A stretch of 64,000 bases of DNA from contig QCNU01000001.1 in assembly GCA_003213115.1 (NCBI GenBank), forward strand, positions 62,001 to 126,000, read 5' to 3'. Source of the DNA: Pelagibacteraceae bacterium AG-426-L23 (lineage in GTDB: Bacteria > Pseudomonadota > Alphaproteobacteria > Pelagibacterales > Pelagibacteraceae). This document shows, in pieces, positions 54,365 through 63,279 of the stretch (position 1 is the stretch's first letter; the number at the start of each line of letters is the position of its first letter). The position numbers were made by a program, and so were the translations under genes. The notes beneath the pieces were generated by a model, which had not been told where the DNA came from, searched no databases, and saw nothing but the letters and a program-made list of their open reading frames with translations.

Positions 54365-55405
54365 ATGCGTAAACTTACAATATCATTATTTTTTTGTATA
54401 TTTGCTCTGAATTCTTCAGTAAATGCAGATGTTAAAGTAGTAGCATCAATTAAACCAATACATTCCTTAGTTAGTTATGTAATGGACGGTGTTGGTAAAC
54501 CTGATGTTATAGTTGATGGATATAATTCTCCACACGGTTTTAGTTTAAAACCATCACATGCAAAAATGATTGAGAATGCTGATCTTATAATTTGGGTAGG
54601 TGAAGATTTAGAAGCTTTTCTAGAAAAACCATTAGACACAATTGCTAAAAAAGCTGTGAATATTGAAGTAATGGATTTAAAAGGAATTAAAAAACTAAAG
54701 TTTAGAGAAAAAAATATTTTTGAAGGTCACGATGATCATGGACATGACGAGCACAAAGAACATGGTCATAAAGAAGATAAGCACGATGATCATGGGCATA
54801 AAGAGGATAAACATGACGAACATAAAGAACATGACGAACACAAAGAACATGGTCACAAAGAAGATAAGCACGATGATCATGGACACGAAGGTCATGCACA
54901 TGGCGAACATGATCCTCATGTTTGGTTAGATCCAATGAATGCAAAAGTAATTGTTAAAGAAGTTACAAAACAGTTAGTTAAGTTAGACCCAGAAAACGGC
55001 TCAAAATATAAAGCTAATTCAAAAAAAGCTATAGCAGATTTAGATGCATTAACTAAAAGTATAAAAAAAGATCTTAAAAAAGATCTTAGGTTTGTAGTTT
55101 TCCATGATGCCTACCAATATTTTGAAAACAGGTTTGGTATACAAGTTCTCGGAGCTTTAACTGTAAATACAGATGTTATGCCTGGAGCGGAACAACTAGC
55201 TGAAATTAGAGAGGTAATAGAACATGAAAAAGTAAATTGCCTATTCTCTGAACCTCAATTTAATCCTTCAATAATAAAATCAATTGCTAAAGATACTAAA
55301 GTTAAGACAAGTGTTTTAGACCCTCTGGGTGCAACTTTAGATAAAGGCAAAGGCATGTACCAAAAGTTATTAAAAGATATGTCTTCATCTTTTAAAGGTT
55401 GTTAA
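54365..55405 (+). CDS. znuA: Periplasmic zinc-binding protein ZnuA
   Basis: ZnuA captures zinc for the ZnuBC importer. With the ATG at 54365 (346 residues) the signal peptide is RKLTISLFFCIFALNSSVNA; an ATG at 54353 four codons earlier is possible. Metal ligands are expected in KPIHSLVSYV, GEHDPHVWLDP, VFHDAYQYFENRFG and LFSEPQF. A long His/Asp/Glu/Lys-rich loop occupies about residues 119-182, as in other ZnuA proteins but unusually long and repetitive. A C-terminal Cys ends the protein. Confidence 0.95.
   Translation: MRKLTISLFFCIFALNSSVNADVKVVASIKPIHSLVSYVMDGVGKPDVIVDGYNSPHGFSLKPSHAKMIENADLIIWVGEDLEAFLEKPLDTIAKKAVNIEVMDLKGIKKLKFREKNIFEGHDDHGHDEHKEHGHKEDKHDDHGHKEDKHDEHKEHDEHKEHGHKEDKHDDHGHEGHAHGEHDPHVWLDPMNAKVIVKEVTKQLVKLDPENGSKYKANSKKAIADLDALTKSIKKDLKKDLRFVVFHDAYQYFENRFGIQVLGALTVNTDVMPGAEQLAEIREVIEHEKVNCLFSEPQFNPSIIKSIAKDTKVKTSVLDPLGATLDKGKGMYQKLLKDMSSSFKGC
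54722..54916 (+). repeat. Degenerate tandem repeat encoding the His-rich loop of ZnuA
   Basis: The DNA repeats units such as CATAAAGAAGATAAGCACGA and GACGAACATAAAGAACA, translating to HKEDKHDDHGH and DEHKEHG blocks. The similarity at DNA level suggests recent slippage expansion. The opposite strand is open but this is a shadow of the repeat. Confidence 0.85.
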
Positions 55406-55406
55406 A

Positions 55407-56255
55407 TCAAGATACTTTCCTTACAAAAAAAACAAAAATAAGAGAAGTTATAAACATAATTAAAGCGTAAGCTGCTGTAGGAATTAAGAATGTTATATCA
55501 TTAAACAATTGGCTAGCTACAAAAACTGCTAGAGTTCCATTTTGAAGTCCACATTCCAATGAAATACATTTTCTTTGAGCGACACCGCTTGCTAAAAATT
55601 TTGCTAAATAATAAGCAATTATCATCATAACAACGTTTAAAGTTAGTGTAATTGTTCCAGCTTGAACTATATAGCTTATTATGTTCTCCCATTCCTCAAT
55701 CCAAATAGCTGCGAAAACGAAAGCAAATAAAATAATTGAAATTCTTTGAATTAATTGTCTTTTAGAGTCTATAAAATAAGTTGCGAATTTCCTAATTAAC
55801 ATTCCTAAAAGAACTGGCAATGTAACAACTAAAAACATTTTCATTGATATTCCAATGATTGAAATTTCTTTAGAAATATTTGTAATTTGTAATAAATCAG
55901 CAGATTTGAAAATAATAAATGGAACTGAAATAATGCTTATTAAGCTTATAACTGCTGTCAGTGATACTGATAATGCAACATCACCGTTTGCAAATTTTGT
56001 TAAAACATTTGATGTAACTCCTCCAGGAGCGGCAGCAATAATCATGACACCTAAAGCAAGTTCTATTGGAGTATTAAAAATTTTAATTAAAATAAATGCA
56101 ATTATTGGAAGTAATATAAGTTGGCATATCAAACCAATAATAAAATCTTTTGGTTGTTTAATAACTCTTAAAAAATCTTGGCCTGTTAAGCCTAGGCCTA
56201 GAGTTAGCATTATAAGTGCCAATGCTATTGGTGCAATTTTGGTAACAACTTCCAT
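55407..56255 (-). CDS. Bile acid:sodium symporter family (BASS) transporter
   Basis: A 282-residue membrane transporter with about nine hydrophobic helices. Family motifs include MLTLGLGLTGQDFLRV near the start, AAAPGGVTSNVLTKFANGD near residue 75 and ISLECGLQNGTLAVFVASQ near residue 230 (sodium-binding crossover regions). The substrate is unknown; relatives move organic acids such as pyruvate or sulfonates with sodium. It starts inside the end of hisG (31-base overlap), so it is the last gene of the his strand. Confidence 0.87.
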   Translation of the reverse strand: MEVVTKIAPIALALIMLTLGLGLTGQDFLRVIKQPKDFIIGLICQLILLPIIAFILIKIFNTPIELALGVMIIAAAPGGVTSNVLTKFANGDVALSVSLTAVISLISIISVPFIIFKSADLLQITNISKEISIIGISMKMFLVVTLPVLLGMLIRKFATYFIDSKRQLIQRISIILFAFVFAAIWIEEWENIISYIVQAGTITLTLNVVMMIIAYYLAKFLASGVAQRKCISLECGLQNGTLAVFVASQLFNDITFLIPTAAYALIMFITSLIFVFFVRKVS

Positions 56256-56917
56256 TTTTTTAAAATTTCCTTATTTTTAGATTTTTTAGCTATCATCAAA
56301 CATGCGCAAGATTTTAGTATAAGACCATCTTTTAAAATTCTGAGATTATTATCTCGAAGTGTTTTTCCTGAAGAGGTAATGTCAATTATAATTTCAGATG
56401 ATCCAATAAAAGGATAAGTTTCTGTAGCACCTAAACTAGGTACTAATTTGTATTGTGTTACACCTTTTGAAACAAGAAAATTGTTAGTTAAATTTGGATA
56501 TTTAGTAGCAACTCTTAGTCTTTTATTTTTTTTATCTCTAAAATCAAATGACACCTCTTCTAGATCAGCAACAGTTTGAACATCTATCCAATCATCAGGA
56601 ATAGCAACTACAAGATTAGCTGATCCAAAATCTAATTTTTTCTTAACTTCAATTTTTTTATTTATATTGATTGGTGACTCATTTAAAAGATCTAGGCCAG
56701 ATATACCTATATCAAGAGTACCATCACTCAGTCTTTGTATAATTTCTTTAGCATGTAAATAAATAATTTTAATAAAAGGAAAATTTTTTACTTCAGCAAA
56801 ATAATTTCGTTCTGCCCCATTTGAGGAGAGTTCTAAATTATTTTTTCTAAGATAGTCTACTGAGCCCTCTTTTAATCTTCCTTTACTTGGTAGTCCTATA
56901 GTTATTAAATTTTTCAT
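56225..56917 (-). CDS. hisG: ATP phosphoribosyltransferase, short form
   Basis: HisG catalyses the first step of histidine synthesis. The 230-residue protein lacks the C-terminal regulatory domain and so needs HisZ, encoded just upstream. Motifs are GLPSKGRLKEGSVDYL, GTLDIGISGLDLLNE, RVATKYPNLTNNFL and the PRPP loop IIIDITSSGKTLRDNNL. It overlaps hisZ by four bases. Confidence 0.95.
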   Translation of the reverse strand: MKNLITIGLPSKGRLKEGSVDYLRKNNLELSSNGAERNYFAEVKNFPFIKIIYLHAKEIIQRLSDGTLDIGISGLDLLNESPININKKIEVKKKLDFGSANLVVAIPDDWIDVQTVADLEEVSFDFRDKKNKRLRVATKYPNLTNNFLVSKGVTQYKLVPSLGATETYPFIGSSEIIIDITSSGKTLRDNNLRILKDGLILKSCACLMIAKKSKNKEILKKWKLLPKLHQ

Positions 56918-57966
56918 TTTTTTAAATTATTCAAATTAATTGCAGCACCAACTGCTGAAATGTTTCTTTTTGATCCAAGACTTTTCAGTAAACTATCATA
57001 CCTTCCGCCTCTAGCTATTTCTTTATTTGATGAATTGTATACCTCAAAAACTAATCCCGTATAATACTCGATATCTCTTCCGAAGTTTGTTGAAAAAACT
57101 GTTTTCGAATCTATTTTTGATAAATTTTTTAAATTAGACAAGTTTTTAAAAATATTAGCTCCTAATTTATTTTTTAGAATAAAACTATTAAGAGTTTTTT
57201 CTAATTTTACTATTGGACAATTAATTTTAAGGTATTCTCTTATTATTTTTACAGTTTTTTTATTTTCTTTAAATGATCTTGGATCTTTTATCTTTCGATC
57301 AAATCTAGATAAAATTTCAGAAATTTTACGGTTTGCAATTTCTTTATTCTGATCAATATTTTTCATTTCTAAAAACTTTTTTTTATCTAATTCAACTGCC
57401 GAAGGGTCCACATCAGAGTTAGTTTCGAGTCTATTCAGTAAATCTTCAAAATATTTGGGTCTCCAAAAGTGTCTGTTCAATCTCATTTTCCATCTTTCTG
57501 GTATTTTTAAGGACTCTAATAACCTTTGAAATAAACTTACATCTCCCACTTTTATTGAGGTATTTTTTATTTTAATTTTTTTAATTGATTTAGTAATTGT
57601 TTTTAAAATTTTTAAATCATCATAAGATTTATTTTTGGAGCCTAAAATTTCTATTCCTAACTGATCATTAACAACTTTATCTTTTGGTCCGCTTGATCTT
57701 CTATAGGCTTGGCCAGAATAATAAATTTTTGAATTAGTTTTAGATTTCTCTTTCAAATATTTTATACACGAGGCTACCGTTAAATCTGGTCTTAAACACA
57801 TACTTTTGCCAGTATCGTCCTCAAAAGTAAGCATTAATTTTCGAAAATTCTCGCCTGATCTTTGAATTATATAGTCTGAGTCTAAAAGAACATCCGGTTT
57901 CGATAAAATAAAACCATCTTTTTTAAAAACTTTTATTATGTTTTCAGAGTAATTTTTTGATTTCAT
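56914..57966 (-). CDS. hisZ: ATP phosphoribosyltransferase regulatory subunit
   Basis: HisZ is a HisRS-like protein without synthetase activity that completes short HisG. The 350-residue protein has the class II core MCLRPDLTVASCIKYL, YYSGQAYRRSSG and YYTGLVFEVYN, but lacks the C-terminal anticodon domain. It overlaps the hisS end by 23 bases. The block hisS-hisZ-hisG thus joins histidine synthesis with its charging to tRNA. Confidence 0.93.
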   Translation of the reverse strand: MKSKNYSENIIKVFKKDGFILSKPDVLLDSDYIIQRSGENFRKLMLTFEDDTGKSMCLRPDLTVASCIKYLKEKSKTNSKIYYSGQAYRRSSGPKDKVVNDQLGIEILGSKNKSYDDLKILKTITKSIKKIKIKNTSIKVGDVSLFQRLLESLKIPERWKMRLNRHFWRPKYFEDLLNRLETNSDVDPSAVELDKKKFLEMKNIDQNKEIANRKISEILSRFDRKIKDPRSFKENKKTVKIIREYLKINCPIVKLEKTLNSFILKNKLGANIFKNLSNLKNLSKIDSKTVFSTNFGRDIEYYTGLVFEVYNSSNKEIARGGRYDSLLKSLGSKRNISAVGAAINLNNLKK

Positions 57967-59278
57967 TTGCTAGGTCTTCTGTTTTAACTGAACTTTCATT
58001 CCCAGTTTTTAGATTTTTCAAAGTTGCTTTTCCTGATTTGATTTCATCATCGCCATATAAAATGACAGCGGGTGATCCAATTTTGTTTGCGTACTCCATC
58101 TGTTTTTTTAATTTGCCCTCACCAGGATAAATCTCAGAACTGATGTTTGAGTTTCTTAGTTTAGTTAATATTTCTATATATTCTTTGGTACGAAGTTTAT
58201 CGAAAGTACATATGACTACAGGTCGAGAGATTTTAATTTTAAAATCCTTTTTTTGCATTAAAGCAAATACTAACCTATCAAGACCTATTGATATTCCAGT
58301 TGCTGGACAATCAAGGTTTCCAAAATTATTTACAAGATTATCGTACCTCCCTCCTCCTCCTATTGAGCCAAATTGAATAGTTTGTCCTTTTGCATTCTTA
58401 ACATCAAAATTTAAATTAACTTCGAAGATAGGTCCTGTGTAATATTCTAAACCCCTAATAACTGATGGATCAAATTTGTAATTTTTAAAGTTATAAGCTT
58501 CAAAAATTTTTGTAATTTCTAATACATCTTCACTATCGGTTGTTTTGCCTTTTAAAGTATCTTCTATTATTTTAATTTGATCTTTTTTTAGATTTGACCC
58601 TTTTGTGTAATCTCCAGATTTATCCTTTCTACCTTCTCCTAGAAGTTTTTTAGCTTCGTCCCATCCAAGTCTATCTATTTTATCCAGCGCGCGTAAAGTG
58701 GATAATATTTGATCTTTTGAATTGATTTTTAATTTTTCAAATAATTTATCTGTTATTTTTCTAGATGAAATATTTACAATGTAATCATTTTTATTTAATC
58801 CACATCTCTCTAGTATCTCAGATACTAATATGCAAAGCTCAGCATCTGACTGTAAATTTTTTGTTCCCACGCAGTCAGCATCAAACTGTAAAAACTCTCT
58901 AAATCTTCCGGGTCCTGGCTTTTCATTTCTCCAAACAGTACCTAGTTGATATCTTTTGAAAGGTTTTGGAATTTCAAGATAGTTTTTTGCAACATATCTT
59001 GCTAGTGGGGCAGTAAGATCGTATCTAAGTGACAGCCATTTGTTTTCGTCTTTAAAAGAAAATACTCCTGCATCAGGCCTGTCTTTATCGGGTAAAAATT
59101 TACCAATACTATCCGTATACTCGAAACTTGGTGTTTCGAGATATTGAAAGCCGTACTTAATCATAACTTCTTTGATATTAGAAATTACAAAATCACGGAT
59201 TAATAATTCTTTTTCCTGTCTATCTACAAAACCTAATGGAAGTTCCTTAGAAGGTTTTGTTTTTTTATCTTTTACCAT
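57944..59278 (-). CDS. hisS: Histidyl-tRNA synthetase
   Basis: A class II synthetase of 444 residues from the ATG at 59278. It has LSLRYDLTAPLARYVAKN, YQLGTVWRNEKPGPGRFREF with FLQFDADCVG, and the histidine-binding VIRGLEYYTGPIFEV and GSIGGGGRYDNLV. The C-terminal anticodon domain begins near SRPVVICTF. The longer frame runs into tRNA-His and is rejected. The tRNA-His gene ends four bases before this ATG. Confidence 0.96.
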   Translation of the reverse strand: MVKDKKTKPSKELPLGFVDRQEKELLIRDFVISNIKEVMIKYGFQYLETPSFEYTDSIGKFLPDKDRPDAGVFSFKDENKWLSLRYDLTAPLARYVAKNYLEIPKPFKRYQLGTVWRNEKPGPGRFREFLQFDADCVGTKNLQSDAELCILVSEILERCGLNKNDYIVNISSRKITDKLFEKLKINSKDQILSTLRALDKIDRLGWDEAKKLLGEGRKDKSGDYTKGSNLKKDQIKIIEDTLKGKTTDSEDVLEITKIFEAYNFKNYKFDPSVIRGLEYYTGPIFEVNLNFDVKNAKGQTIQFGSIGGGGRYDNLVNNFGNLDCPATGISIGLDRLVFALMQKKDFKIKISRPVVICTFDKLRTKEYIEILTKLRNSNISSEIYPGEGKLKKQMEYANKIGSPAVILYGDDEIKSGKATLKNLKTGNESSVKTEDLANEIKKLL

Positions 59279-59282
59279 TTTT

Positions 59283-59359
59283 TGGTACAGCAGGGTGGAT
59301 TCGAACCACCGACCCCTAGTTCCACAAACTAGTGCTCTAACCAACTGAGCTACTGCTGC
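59283..59359 (-). tRNA. tRNA-His (anticodon GTG)
   Basis: On the minus strand it reads GCAGCAGTAGCTCAG at the 5' end and CCACCCTGCTGTACCA at the 3' end, with an encoded CCA. Stems pair GCAGCAG with CTGCTGT (one G-T), CTAGT with ACTAG, and GGTGG with CCACC; the anticodon loop is TTGTGGA. The base before position 1 is T, not G, and the discriminator is A73. This matches the unusual tRNA-His of many alphaproteobacteria that lack the G-1 identity element. It lies four bases before hisS. Confidence 0.96.
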
Positions 59360-59596
59360 ATAACTCCTTTTTATATTAATTGTTTATAAATTTGTATTTT
59401 AAAATATGTAATGATTTAGCTAAGCAATAGCCTAGCGTGTACACTGTGAGAGTGTGTTTTTAGGATAGAATTTTTAATTTTTATAATCATTAGCTGTCTT
59501 TTAACAAAAGATCCGAATTTTGCAAGGAAAGAATTAGCGGGACATAAAACTATAATAAGTCTGATGTCCCGATAATTTGGATTTAGGAAATAAGAT
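59360..59596. other. 237-base intergenic region between tRNA-His and cspA
   Basis: This is the longest gap in the window and has no believable reading frame. It must hold the promoter of the tRNA-His-hisS run (minus strand, AT-rich end at 59360-59420) and the 3' region of cspA. Besides the hairpin at 59538-59571, ACACT-GTGAG-AGTGT (59440-59454) could form a small stem followed by Ts on the plus strand. I cannot assign a known RNA family. Confidence 0.5.
59538..59571 (-). other. 3' hairpin downstream of cspA
   Basis: CGGGACAT (59538-59545) and ATGTCCCG (59564-59571) form a perfect eight-base stem with an 18-base loop, 26 bases past the cspA stop on its own strand. No U-run follows, so it is not a standard terminator; RNA stabilisation or attenuation is possible. 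Confidence 0.55.
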
Positions 59597-59809
59597 TTAA
59601 GATGTTTTCTGCAATTTTACTGCGGAAGGACCTTTTTCCGTGCTTTCCACTTCAAACGTTAGTTCATCGCCTTCGTTTAAATATTTTAAACCAGCTTCTC
59701 TAACTGCCGAGCTGTGAACGAACACGTCTTTTTCTTTGTCTTCTCTTTCAATGAAACCATAACCTTTAGTACCATTGAACCACTTTACTTTGCCTTTTAG
59801 TGCACTCAT
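59597..59809 (-). CDS. cspA: Cold shock protein CspA family
   Basis: A 70-residue single-strand nucleic acid chaperone. It has the RNA-binding motifs KGYGFIE (RNP1) and VFVHSSAV (RNP2) within the five-stranded OB fold, starting [20 protein letters not shown]. It lies alone between two relatively long intergenic gaps, with its own promoter-like sequence and a structured leader. Cold shock or growth-phase control is inferred from the family. Confidence 0.96.
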   Translation of the reverse strand: MSALKGKVKWFNGTKGYGFIEREDKEKDVFVHSSAVREAGLKYLNEGDELTFEVESTEKGPSAVKLQKTS

Positions 59810-59842
59810 TGTTTACTTTTCCTTATTTGTTATTAACTTTAA

Positions 59843-59860
59843 TTAGTAAAAACTTACTAA
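59843..59860 (-). promoter_or_regulatory. Leader hairpin of cspA
   Basis: On the minus strand TTAGTAA-GTTT-TTACTAA forms a seven-base stem with a four-base loop in the leader, about 34 bases before the ATG. Cold shock mRNAs commonly have temperature-responsive leaders; here only the inverted repeat is visible. Confidence 0.5.
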
Positions 59861-59869
59861 CCTCGCCCG

Positions 59870-59897
59870 TTTAATATGTATGTTGTATTGTTGTCAA
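59870..59897 (-). promoter_or_regulatory. Candidate promoter of cspA
   Basis: Read on the minus strand, TTGACA (59892-59897) is followed after 15-16 bases by TATTAA or ATTAAA (59870-59876). The predicted leader would be about 50-60 bases. The rest of the gap to accA (59898-59955) is poly-A/T rich without other signals. Confidence 0.5.
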
Positions 59898-59955
59898 GAT
59901 CTGTTTTTTAAAAAAAACAATAAAAATTAGTAAATTGTCTATTTTGCAACATATA

Positions 59956-61062
59956 TCAATTGAATATGGTTATAATTGATACAATAAAAAGTAGACTAAA
60001 ACCTAAATAAATATATTTATTTTTAATCAAATGCCTCTTGACTTTGGCAAATTTTGGCTCCTGATATTCCAATCCTTGCCCAGAATGACGGGATGATTTT
60101 ACAAAACCCTTATCTCTTCCTATCTTCAAAAATTTTTCTTTTCTGTGTTGATAAATTTCTTCTTTTGATGAATTTTCAAAAAACTTAAGGCTTTTTATAA
60201 TTGAAAATTTTACTTCATCAGCAACAGAATCTGCATTTCTATGTGCGCCACCTAATGGCTCATCTATAATTTCATCTATAATTCCTAACTTTAATAAATC
60301 CTTAGCAGTTAATTTCATCGCCTCTGCAGCTTGTAAAGATTTACTAGGATCTCTCCAAAGTATCGAAGCACACCCTTCAGGTGAAATTACTGAGTAAATA
60401 GAATTTTCTAACATTATAACTTTATTTGAAGAGGCTAAAGCAATTGCTCCACCCGAACCACCTTCGCCTATTATAATTGAAATATTTGGAACCTTTAAAG
60501 ACATACAGCTTTCTATTGAATTAGCAATTGCTGCAGCTTGTCCCCTTTGTTCAGCACCAACACCTGGATAAGCTCCAGGAGTATCAATAAAAGTGATAAC
60601 GGGAATTTCAAATCTGTCAGCCAATTTCATTAATCTTATACACTTTCTATATCCCTCCGGCTTCATCATTCCAAAATTCCTCTCAATTCTGCTATTAAGA
60701 TCTTCTCCTTTTTCTTGGCCGATAACTAAAACTGATCTTTTATCAATGATACCAAAACCAGCAATTACAGATTTATCATCACCAAAAAATCTATCTCCAG
60801 ATAATGGAGAAAAGTTTGAGAAAATTTTATTTATATAAAAATTTGCTTTGGGCCTATCCTCATGTCTAGCGACTAATGTTCTTTCCCAACTATTTAAATT
60901 TGTATAAATCTCTTTCAATTTTTCATTAATTTGTTCTTGGGTCTCTTTAATTTTTTGCGTATCTACCTCTGAAATTCCCTCTGAGCCAAAAGGACTTTTA
61001 AGTGTATCTCTCTTCTCCTCCAAAAGCTTAATTTCTTTTTCAAAATCTAGATAGTTTTTCAT
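59956..61062 (-). CDS. accA: Acetyl-CoA carboxylase carboxyltransferase subunit alpha, with hydrophobic tail
   Basis: AccA with AccD transfers the carboxyl group from biotin to acetyl-CoA in fatty acid synthesis. The 368-residue protein has the family core ERTLVARHEDRPK, MKPEGYRKCIRLMKLADRF, TFIDTPGAYPGVGAEQRGQ and IIGEGGSGGAIALASSNKV, then SVISPEGCASILWRD. Typical AccA has about 317 residues; here about 50 extra residues end in a basic stretch (KVKRHLIKNK) and a hydrophobic helix (YIYLGFSLLFIVSIITIF). That resembles a tail anchor, so membrane association is possible. Confidence 0.94.
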   Translation of the reverse strand: MKNYLDFEKEIKLLEEKRDTLKSPFGSEGISEVDTQKIKETQEQINEKLKEIYTNLNSWERTLVARHEDRPKANFYINKIFSNFSPLSGDRFFGDDKSVIAGFGIIDKRSVLVIGQEKGEDLNSRIERNFGMMKPEGYRKCIRLMKLADRFEIPVITFIDTPGAYPGVGAEQRGQAAAIANSIESCMSLKVPNISIIIGEGGSGGAIALASSNKVIMLENSIYSVISPEGCASILWRDPSKSLQAAEAMKLTAKDLLKLGIIDEIIDEPLGGAHRNADSVADEVKFSIIKSLKFFENSSKEEIYQHRKEKFLKIGRDKGFVKSSRHSGQGLEYQEPKFAKVKRHLIKNKYIYLGFSLLFIVSIITIFN

Positions 61063-61125
61063 AATTTTCTTTAATTTTTAACATAATTCTCTTTTTAAAA
61101 GAATACAATCGGTTTATTATTTAAT

Positions 61126-63279
61126 ATGCAAAAAATAAAAAAAGGAAATTTAAAAATTGATTCTAAATTAGTAGAATTTATAGAGAAAGAAGTTATTCCA
61201 GGCACAGATATTGATCCCAATAAATTTTGGTCAAAGTTTGACGATATAGTTCATAATTTATCTATAATTAACAAAAAGTTGTTAAAGGAAAGACTCGAAA
61301 TACAAAAAAAGATAGATGCTTGGCATGTATCAAAAAAAGACACTGATTTTAATAATGATGAATATTTAACTTTTTTGAAATCAATCAATTATCTGGTCGA
61401 GGAGAAAGGGGATTTTAAAATTAGTACATCAAATGTTGATGAAGAAATTAAATCGATTGCTGGTCCTCAACTAGTTGTACCAGTGGATAATGCGAGGTAC
61501 GCATTAAATGCTGCTAATGCTAGATGGGGCAGTTTATACGATGCTTTATATGGTACAGATGTAATCGAAGGTGAAAGAGACAGCGCTTATAATCCAAAAA
61601 GAGGCGATAAAGTTATTAAGTATGTAAGAAATTTTTTAGATAAGGCATTTATTATCAAAGATGCAAAATGGACTGAGATTGAAAAAATCAAAATAACTGA
61701 TGATCAATTAAATTTAGAAATTAATAATAAAAAATATTTTTTAAAAGATAAAAATCAATTTGTTGGGTATAACGGAAACAAGGAAAGTCCATCCTCTATT
61801 TTATTAAAAAACAATAATCTACATATTGATATAATTATTAACCCTGATCATTTAATAGGAAAAGTTGATAAAGCAAATATCTCAGATGTTATAATTGAAT
61901 CAGCGATCTCAACAATTGTAGACAATGAAGACTCTGTTACTGCTGTAGATGGAGAGGATAAAATAAGATGTTACAGAAATTGGCTTGGCATAATGAAAGG
62001 CGATCTAAAAACAGAAATGGAGAAAAATGGAAAAAAATTTACTAGAGAGCTTAAACCAGATAGAGAATATACAAACCCGAATGGTGTTAAATTTAAATTG
62101 CACGGAAGAGCTTTGCTTTTAAATAGAAACGTTGGTCATCTTATGACCAATCCTGCAATAATTTTAAAGGATGGATCTGAAATTCCAGAAGGAATTATGG
62201 ATGCTTTTTTTTCAACAATGTGTGCATTGCATGATTTCAAAAATAAAAAAAATTCTCGAACAGGCTCAGTTTATATAGTTAAACCAAAAATGCACGGACC
62301 GGATGAAGCCTCCTTCACAAATGACTTGTTTGAAAAAGTAGAGGAAACTTTAAATCTTAAAAAGTACACAATTAAAGTAGGCATTATGGATGAGGAGAGG
62401 AGAACAACTGTTAACTTGAAGGAATGTATTAGAAAAGTAAAAGAAAGAATAGTTTTTATCAATACAGGTTTTTTAGACAGAACAGGAGATGAAATGCATA
62501 CCTCTTTCGAAGCAGGGCCAATGATTTTTAAAGGAGATATGAAGAAATCTGCTTGGCTAAATACTTATGAAGATTGGAATGTTGACACAGGTCTTTCTTG
62601 TGGATTTTCTGGTGTTGCCCAAATAGGTAAAGGCATGTGGGCGATGCCGGATAGAATGTCGGATATGATGAAGCAAAAAATTGTTCACCCAAACTCAGGT
62701 GCTAATTGTGCGTGGGTGCCATCACCAACGGCGGCAACACTTCATTCAATCCATTATCATGAGGTAAACGTATTTAAAAAACAGATTGAAATTAAAAAGA
62801 GACAAAAAGCAAAATTGGATAAAATTTTAGAGATACCTACCGCAGATAGGCCGAATTGGTCTGTCGAAGAAATTAATAAAGAATTAGAAAATAATGCCCA
62901 AGGAATTTTAGGGTATGTAGTAAGATGGATTGACCAGGGAGTTGGTTGTTCAAAAGTTCCTGATATTAACAATATAGGCCTGATGGAAGATAGAGCAACA
63001 TTAAGAATATCTTCGCAACATATGGCAAATTGGCTTTATCACGGTGTCTGTACTCAAGATCAAGTGATGGATGTAATGAAAAAAATGGCGAGAATTGTTG
63101 ATAAACAAAATGATAGTTCTGAAAAATCAAATTACAAGAAAATGTCTGATGACTTTGAAAATTCAATAGCATTTAAAGCTGCATGCGATCTAGTTTTTAA
63201 AGGCAAGGAACAGCCGTCTGGATATACTGAGCCTTTATTACATCAGAGAAGATTAGAGAAAAAATCTACAATTAATTAA
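61126..63279 (+). CDS. glcB: Malate synthase G
   Basis: Malate synthase condenses glyoxylate with acetyl-CoA to malate. The 717-residue protein is the monomeric G form with [20 protein letters not shown], the [16 protein letters not shown] stretch, catalytic-region [16 protein letters not shown], and [20 protein letters not shown] near residue 525. The start is 63 bases from accA on the other strand, leaving no room for a large leader structure. It would feed glyoxylate from the glyoxylate cycle or from glycine/glycolate into central metabolism. The stop shares TTAA with recR. Confidence 0.97.
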   Translation: MQKIKKGNLKIDSKLVEFIEKEVIPGTDIDPNKFWSKFDDIVHNLSIINKKLLKERLEIQKKIDAWHVSKKDTDFNNDEYLTFLKSINYLVEEKGDFKISTSNVDEEIKSIAGPQLVVPVDNARYALNAANARWGSLYDALYGTDVIEGERDSAYNPKRGDKVIKYVRNFLDKAFIIKDAKWTEIEKIKITDDQLNLEINNKKYFLKDKNQFVGYNGNKESPSSILLKNNNLHIDIIINPDHLIGKVDKANISDVIIESAISTIVDNEDSVTAVDGEDKIRCYRNWLGIMKGDLKTEMEKNGKKFTRELKPDREYTNPNGVKFKLHGRALLLNRNVGHLMTNPAIILKDGSEIPEGIMDAFFSTMCALHDFKNKKNSRTGSVYIVKPKMHGPDEASFTNDLFEKVEETLNLKKYTIKVGIMDEERRTTVNLKECIRKVKERIVFINTGFLDRTGDEMHTSFEAGPMIFKGDMKKSAWLNTYEDWNVDTGLSCGFSGVAQIGKGMWAMPDRMSDMMKQKIVHPNSGANCAWVPSPTAATLHSIHYHEVNVFKKQIEIKKRQKAKLDKILEIPTADRPNWSVEEINKELENNAQGILGYVVRWIDQGVGCSKVPDINNIGLMEDRATLRISSQHMANWLYHGVCTQDQVMDVMKKMARIVDKQNDSSEKSNYKKMSDDFENSIAFKAACDLVFKGKEQPSGYTEPLLHQRRLEKKSTIN

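Noticed and set aside
54722-54916. Repeat block in znuA considered as a CRISPR-like array
   Set aside because: Units are degenerate, in frame, lack spacers and encode a metal-binding loop; no cas genes are nearby.
54695-54944. Long open frames on the minus strand within znuA, rich in His/Val/Met
   Set aside because: They mirror the His-rich tandem repeat of znuA, have no family pattern and no ribosome site.
59279-59344. N-terminal extension of hisS through tRNA-His
   Set aside because: It translates the tRNA; the ATG at 59278 fits HisRS alignments.
59437-59462. Stem at ACACT-GTGAG-AGTGT followed by Ts as an intrinsic terminator
   Set aside because: It points along the plus strand where no upstream gene ends; too short to call.
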